From: FEN-987 sp964598845
GTDB taxonomy: Archaea > Thermoproteota > Bathyarchaeia > 40CM-2-53-6
DNA: 64,000 nucleotides
Assembly (NCBI GenBank): GCA_964598845.1
Contig: CAZRDM010000012.1
Coordinates: forward strand, 1 to 64,000
Direction: 5' to 3'
Part shown: positions 61,077-64,000 of the stretch, one piece after another
How the letters are laid out: the number at the start of each line of letters is the position of its first letter
Position numbering within the stretch: the first letter of the stretch is position 1
The notes under the pieces: model-generated
What the model saw: the letters and a program-made list of their open reading frames with translations, nothing else
What the model was told of the DNA's origin: nothing
Database searches by the model: none
Program-made: the position numbers and the translations under genes

Positions 61077-62150
61077 TCAGAGCGAATAACTTCCCTTCCT
61101 CTTACGTAAGAGGTAGATGAAGAAAGGCCCGCCAGAAAGAGCTGTCACTATTCCAACAGGTAGTTCTGAAGGTAGAAAGACGACACGTGCTAGAGCGTCG
61201 CAAGATACGAGGAATATGGCGCCCGTCAAGAGTGAGGAGGGTATGAGTATTCTATGGTCGGGACCTACGAGAATCCTCGTCAAGTGAGGTACTATCAATC
61301 CAACGAAGCCGATTAGTCCACTAATCGATACAGCAGCGGCCGTTAACAAGGAGCCGAGAACTATCAGGATCTTCTTCGACTTTTCGACATCAACACCTAA
61401 GTGTTGAGCTTCCTCCTCACCTAGAGCCAGTATGTTGAGGTCTCTGGCGAAAAGATAGGTCAGAGTTATGCCCACGCAGACGAGGGGGAGGATCGCCCAT
61501 ACGTCCCTCCACTTTGCATAGGAGAACCCTCCCATAAGCCAGAAGACCAGCTTATGGAGCTCCCAGCCAGCAACGACCTGCAACATGGAGACCAAGGCAG
61601 ATAGAAAGATACTGACCGCTATGCCGGATAGCAGCAGGGTTACGACAGGAGTTCTTGCCCCGACTCTGGCGATGTTATAGACGGTGAAGGTGGCTACTGC
61701 GGCTCCGATGAACGCCATAATTGGGACTGTGTCGATGCCGAAGAAGGTGAATCCGACTCTGAGCACTATGGCAAGCGCCGCGCCCAAAGCGGCTCCCGAA
61801 GAAACTCCGAGAACATATGGATCTGCCATAGGGTTTCTAAAGATCCCTTGGAAGACGGCGCCGGATGCAGCTAAGCTGATGCCCACAAGAATTGCTGCGA
61901 AGATCCTCGGGAGTCTGATCTGCGTGATTATCAGCCTTTCACTCTCTGGGAAACCTGAACTGCTATGCACATTCCCGAGAATTGGAACTTCACCGGCCAA
62001 GATGCCAACGATATGTGAAATTGGTATCTGAGCAAAGCCTACATTCAATGAGAGAATCGTACCTACACCCAGCACTGCTGAGAGCACGACTACGACGTAC
62101 TTCCATCTCCTGTAACGTCGTAGATATTCAATCTCACGTACTTTGTTCAT
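61077..62150 (-). CDS. btuC: FecCD/BtuC-type ABC importer permease
   Basis: A 357-residue membrane protein with about nine or ten hydrophobic segments. Hallmarks are RLPRIFAAILVGISLAASGA (about residues 76-95), NPMADPYVLGVSSGAALGAA (about 105-124), a coupling-helix region with LGEEEAQHLGVDVEKSK, then GFVGLIVPHLTRILVGPDHR and ELPVGIVTALSGGPFFIYLL. It is the typical vitamin B12/iron-siderophore permease. I use the ATG at 62150; the GTG just before it is less likely. 12 bases separate it from the ATPase. Confidence 0.95.
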   Translation of the reverse strand: MNKVREIEYLRRYRRWKYVVVVLSAVLGVGTILSLNVGFAQIPISHIVGILAGEVPILGNVHSSSGFPESERLIITQIRLPRIFAAILVGISLAASGAVFQGIFRNPMADPYVLGVSSGAALGAALAIVLRVGFTFFGIDTVPIMAFIGAAVATFTVYNIARVGARTPVVTLLLSGIAVSIFLSALVSMLQVVAGWELHKLVFWLMGGFSYAKWRDVWAILPLVCVGITLTYLFARDLNILALGEEEAQHLGVDVEKSKKILIVLGSLLTAAAVSISGLIGFVGLIVPHLTRILVGPDHRILIPSSLLTGAIFLVSCDALARVVFLPSELPVGIVTALSGGPFFIYLLRKRKGSYSL

Positions 62151-62235
62151 CACGACTGAGCAGTCTTCTTAATGCTATTCTTAATGCTCACGAGTTTTCA
62201 AAACTTTGACCGCCACAACGAGTGATAGGATCAGG

Positions 62236-62982
62236 TTACGTTTCCTGTTCAACGGGTGGGTAGATATTGAGTGCGTTCCCTTTCAGCTCCGTTCCGCTGT
62301 AGATATATGAAACGTTTTCAAGGTGTTTCTTCGCTTCTTCAACTGCTTCCAATATCTCTTCCCTGAACGGCCGCCTCCAACTCGCTTCTTTGACAGGGAT
62401 GTATCCGTCGATGCGATAAGGAATGGACGAGTCGACGGACGCGACAAAACTGGCGATCCTTTTGATTTCATCCTGTTCTATCAGTTGCGGAATCAGAACA
62501 CTTTCGGCTCTCATCAGGATTCCACTCTTGCTGAGGAGTTTGAAATTCCTTAGGACTCTCTTGTTCGATTTTCCGGTGTAGTGGATGTGAAGAGCGTCTC
62601 TGAGCGCCCTAATGCTCACGCAGATCTTATCAAGCTTGAAATCCTTCAGGTCCTCTATCCTATCTTCATTTAGGGCATATCCATTAGTCAACAAGACAGT
62701 TGCTACGTTGAGGCTGTCGAGCAGTCTGATTATATCCATTAATTCCGGATCGATGGTGGGCTCGCCGCCGCCGAGCACGGCTCTCTCGATGCCCAACGGC
62801 TCTATTATTCCTCGGATCTCATTCAGTGAAAGCGTCTCCACGCGGGTGAGTCTTTGAAGTTGATGTTGGACATCGCTCGTCAGATGGCAGTCCCAAGGTG
62901 ACAATTTCAGGATGCATCCCACACAGCGGAAATTGCAACCGCGAAAGAACATGTAAATCGAGTTGTCGTTAGTGAAGCGCAC
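62236..62982 (-). CDS. Radical SAM protein
   Basis: A 248-residue protein with the [4Fe-4S]/SAM motif FFRGCNFRCVGCILK (C-x3-C-x2-C, about residues 13-27), then RAVLGGGEPTIDPEL, the GGEP SAM-binding element. The short length and lack of a C-terminal cysteine-rich domain suggest a glycyl-radical-activase-like or small-molecule enzyme. It lies between btuF and btuC in the same direction. The GTG start overlaps nothing. Its target is unknown; a link to corrinoid chemistry is inference from position. Confidence 0.88.
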   Translation of the reverse strand: MRFTNDNSIYMFFRGCNFRCVGCILKLSPWDCHLTSDVQHQLQRLTRVETLSLNEIRGIIEPLGIERAVLGGGEPTIDPELMDIIRLLDSLNVATVLLTNGYALNEDRIEDLKDFKLDKICVSIRALRDALHIHYTGKSNKRVLRNFKLLSKSGILMRAESVLIPQLIEQDEIKRIASFVASVDSSIPYRIDGYIPVKEASWRRPFREEILEAVEEAKKHLENVSYIYSGTELKGNALNIYPPVEQET

Positions 62983-62999
62983 AATATGATAAGCTCTTG

Positions 63000-64000
63000 T
63001 CAGGGTCGCGCCTCCTCGATAGAGTCGTAACGATCGCTATGGTAGTGGAGCCTACAAGGACCTCCCGGGTAGCGTGGGATTTGAAGTGGTGATGCATTAT
63101 CAGACGAGAGGGTTAAGCTGGCGCCAAAGACCTCTGGATGAATAAACTTGGCTAGTTGCTGTAACCCCTGAACAATCCTTGGACCTGATCTAACTACAGT
63201 GTTTTCTTCTATCTCGTAGATTCTACCATTCTTCACAGCGCTGATAGCGCTCCAGCCGGGGCGCTTCTCGAAATCTTCCTTCTTCACTCCACCCATATAG
63301 CCGACTGGAACGATTATTATCTCCGGATCGCGTTCGATCACCGCTTCGGCGCTAACTATGGGGTAAGTCTCCTTGGCATCGGCGAATACATTTACGCCCC
63401 CGGCCATCTCGATGAGTTCGCTCTGCCATGTTTCAGGCCCTATAGTATACAGTGGCTCATACCAGACCTCATAGTATACCCTTGGCCTATACGTCACATT
63501 CTCAACCTTACTAACCACCGCGTCAATTACCCCTCGCATCCTACCGGTGAGATTCTGAGCCTCTTCAAGCTTCCCGGAGACTTCTCCAACTAATCTTATG
63601 TCCGCAAGAATTTGGTCGACTTTCCTAGGATTCAAAGCTATGATGGTGATGCCCTTCTCTTCAAGATCCTTCACGACTCCCTCCTGGAGAGTGGACGCGG
63701 CCAACACCAAATCTGGGTTCAAAGCTACTATCCTTTCAATACTGGGATCTGCGAAGCCTCCAATTACTGCTATGTCGCCTTTCTCAACTCTCTCTAGGAC
63801 TTCTGGTGGATAGTCGCAGAACTTGGTTACACCGACGACTCTAGAGCCCAAGCCCAGAGCGAATAGGATCTCCGTGTTGCTTGGCGCCAGAGAAACTATC
63901 CTCTCAGGAACTTCCGAGATGGTTACGTTTCTACCGAAATCGTCTACGACCGTTACGGGGAAAGAAGGCCGCTTCACCGAGACTGGGTTCGAGGAATACC
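63000..64000 (-). CDS. btuF: BtuF-like ABC importer substrate-binding protein, 5' end outside the window
   Basis: At least 333 residues to the right edge without a stop. It has the class III binding-protein fold: TVVDDFGRNVTISEVPERIV, SLAPSNTEILFALGLGSRVV and VGVTKFCDYPPEV, then the linking helix and ELIEMAGGVNVFADAKETYP. The residues before MKRPSF (YSSNPVSV) are Ser-rich, like the linker after a lipoprotein signal, so the internal GTG at 63977 is probably not the start. The last 40 residues after VFGASL do not look like the family, and another frame there gives GSTTIAIVTTLSRRR, a short anchor-like tail, hinting at a late frameshift. Confidence 0.88.
   Translation of the reverse strand, partial: YSSNPVSVKRPSFPVTVVDDFGRNVTISEVPERIVSLAPSNTEILFALGLGSRVVGVTKFCDYPPEVLERVEKGDIAVIGGFADPSIERIVALNPDLVLAASTLQEGVVKDLEEKGITIIALNPRKVDQILADIRLVGEVSGKLEEAQNLTGRMRGVIDAVVSKVENVTYRPRVYYEVWYEPLYTIGPETWQSELIEMAGGVNVFADAKETYPIVSAEAVIERDPEIIIVPVGYMGGVKKEDFEKRPGWSAISAVKNGRIYEIEENTVVRSGPRIVQGLQQLAKFIHPEVFGASLTLSSDNASPLQIPRYPGGPCRLHYHSDRYDSIEEARP

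Overview
The window is a piece of an archaeal chromosome, probably a metagenome-assembled scaffold because it carries four gaps of exactly 100 N (11537-11636, 17687-17786, 30458-30557, 36279-36378). Archaeal markers are a 74-residue histone, ribosomal protein S17e, a two-part Sm-like protein, a Fap7/AK6-type kinase, archaeosine tRNA-guanine transglycosylase, deoxyhypusine synthase, a TFS-like zinc ribbon and TATA boxes 25-45 bases before start codons. TTG and GTG starts are common and Shine-Dalgarno motifs (GGAGG, AGGTGA) are present. The lineage cannot be fixed from this alone; a TACK-type, Bathyarchaeia-like peptide fermenter is my best guess.

Layout. 1-4.4 kb: an M28 peptidase start diverging from a run of NAD- and F420-dependent oxidoreductases. 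4.6-11.3 kb: peptidases M19 and M20, an Asp/Glu/hydantoin racemase, a CapA-like phosphatase, a ureohydrolase. 11.8-17.7 kb: an ABC-2 exporter, an anchored surface protein, a PfkB kinase, an aldo/keto reductase. 17.8-24.9 kb: information-processing genes (Fap7, DUF1922-like, Sm, TgtA, Dys, S17e, histone, HesB-like) mixed with gene relics. 25.2-29.4 kb: ECF vitamin transporter 1 and an M29 aminopeptidase. 29.5-34.8 kb: an F420 oxidoreductase, AsnA, and a 4-hydroxybutyryl-CoA dehydratase/acyl-CoA dehydrogenase pair. 35-40.4 kb: a membrane protein, GNAT, arginine deiminase, SDR. 40.4-44.1 kb: ECF transporter 2. 44.2-55.6 kb: a catabolic island with ADP-forming acyl-CoA synthetase subunits, ornithine carbamoyltransferase, a saccharopine-dehydrogenase-like enzyme, LutC/LutB-like proteins, an orphan ParB and indolepyruvate:ferredoxin oxidoreductase. 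55.9-59.4 kb: PEBP, a dead vapBC, a malate/lactate dehydrogenase and a LarA lactate racemase. 59.8-64 kb: a cobalamin-type BtuFCD importer with an embedded radical SAM gene.

Together these describe an anaerobe living on peptides and amino acids: peptidases release amino acids, racemase and arginine-pathway enzymes process them, IorAB oxidises aryl-pyruvates to acyl-CoA, and the acyl-CoA synthetase conserves the thioester as ATP. Lactate and 4-hydroxybutyrate/butyrate chemistry are side branches, and two ECF systems plus BtuFCD bring in vitamins.

The most unusual signal is the number of decayed genes in the spaces between intact ones: a fixA-fixX deletion scar, a TatD relic, a methyltransferase with an internal TAA, a frameshifted vapB with a nonsense-bearing vapC, a frame-broken DUF6092-like gene and possibly three more. 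Either this genome is eroding small accessory genes, or the assembly holds many indels; intact long neighbours favour real erosion for most of them. I found no CRISPR array, rRNA, convincing tRNA, insertion sequence or clearly new multi-gene system.
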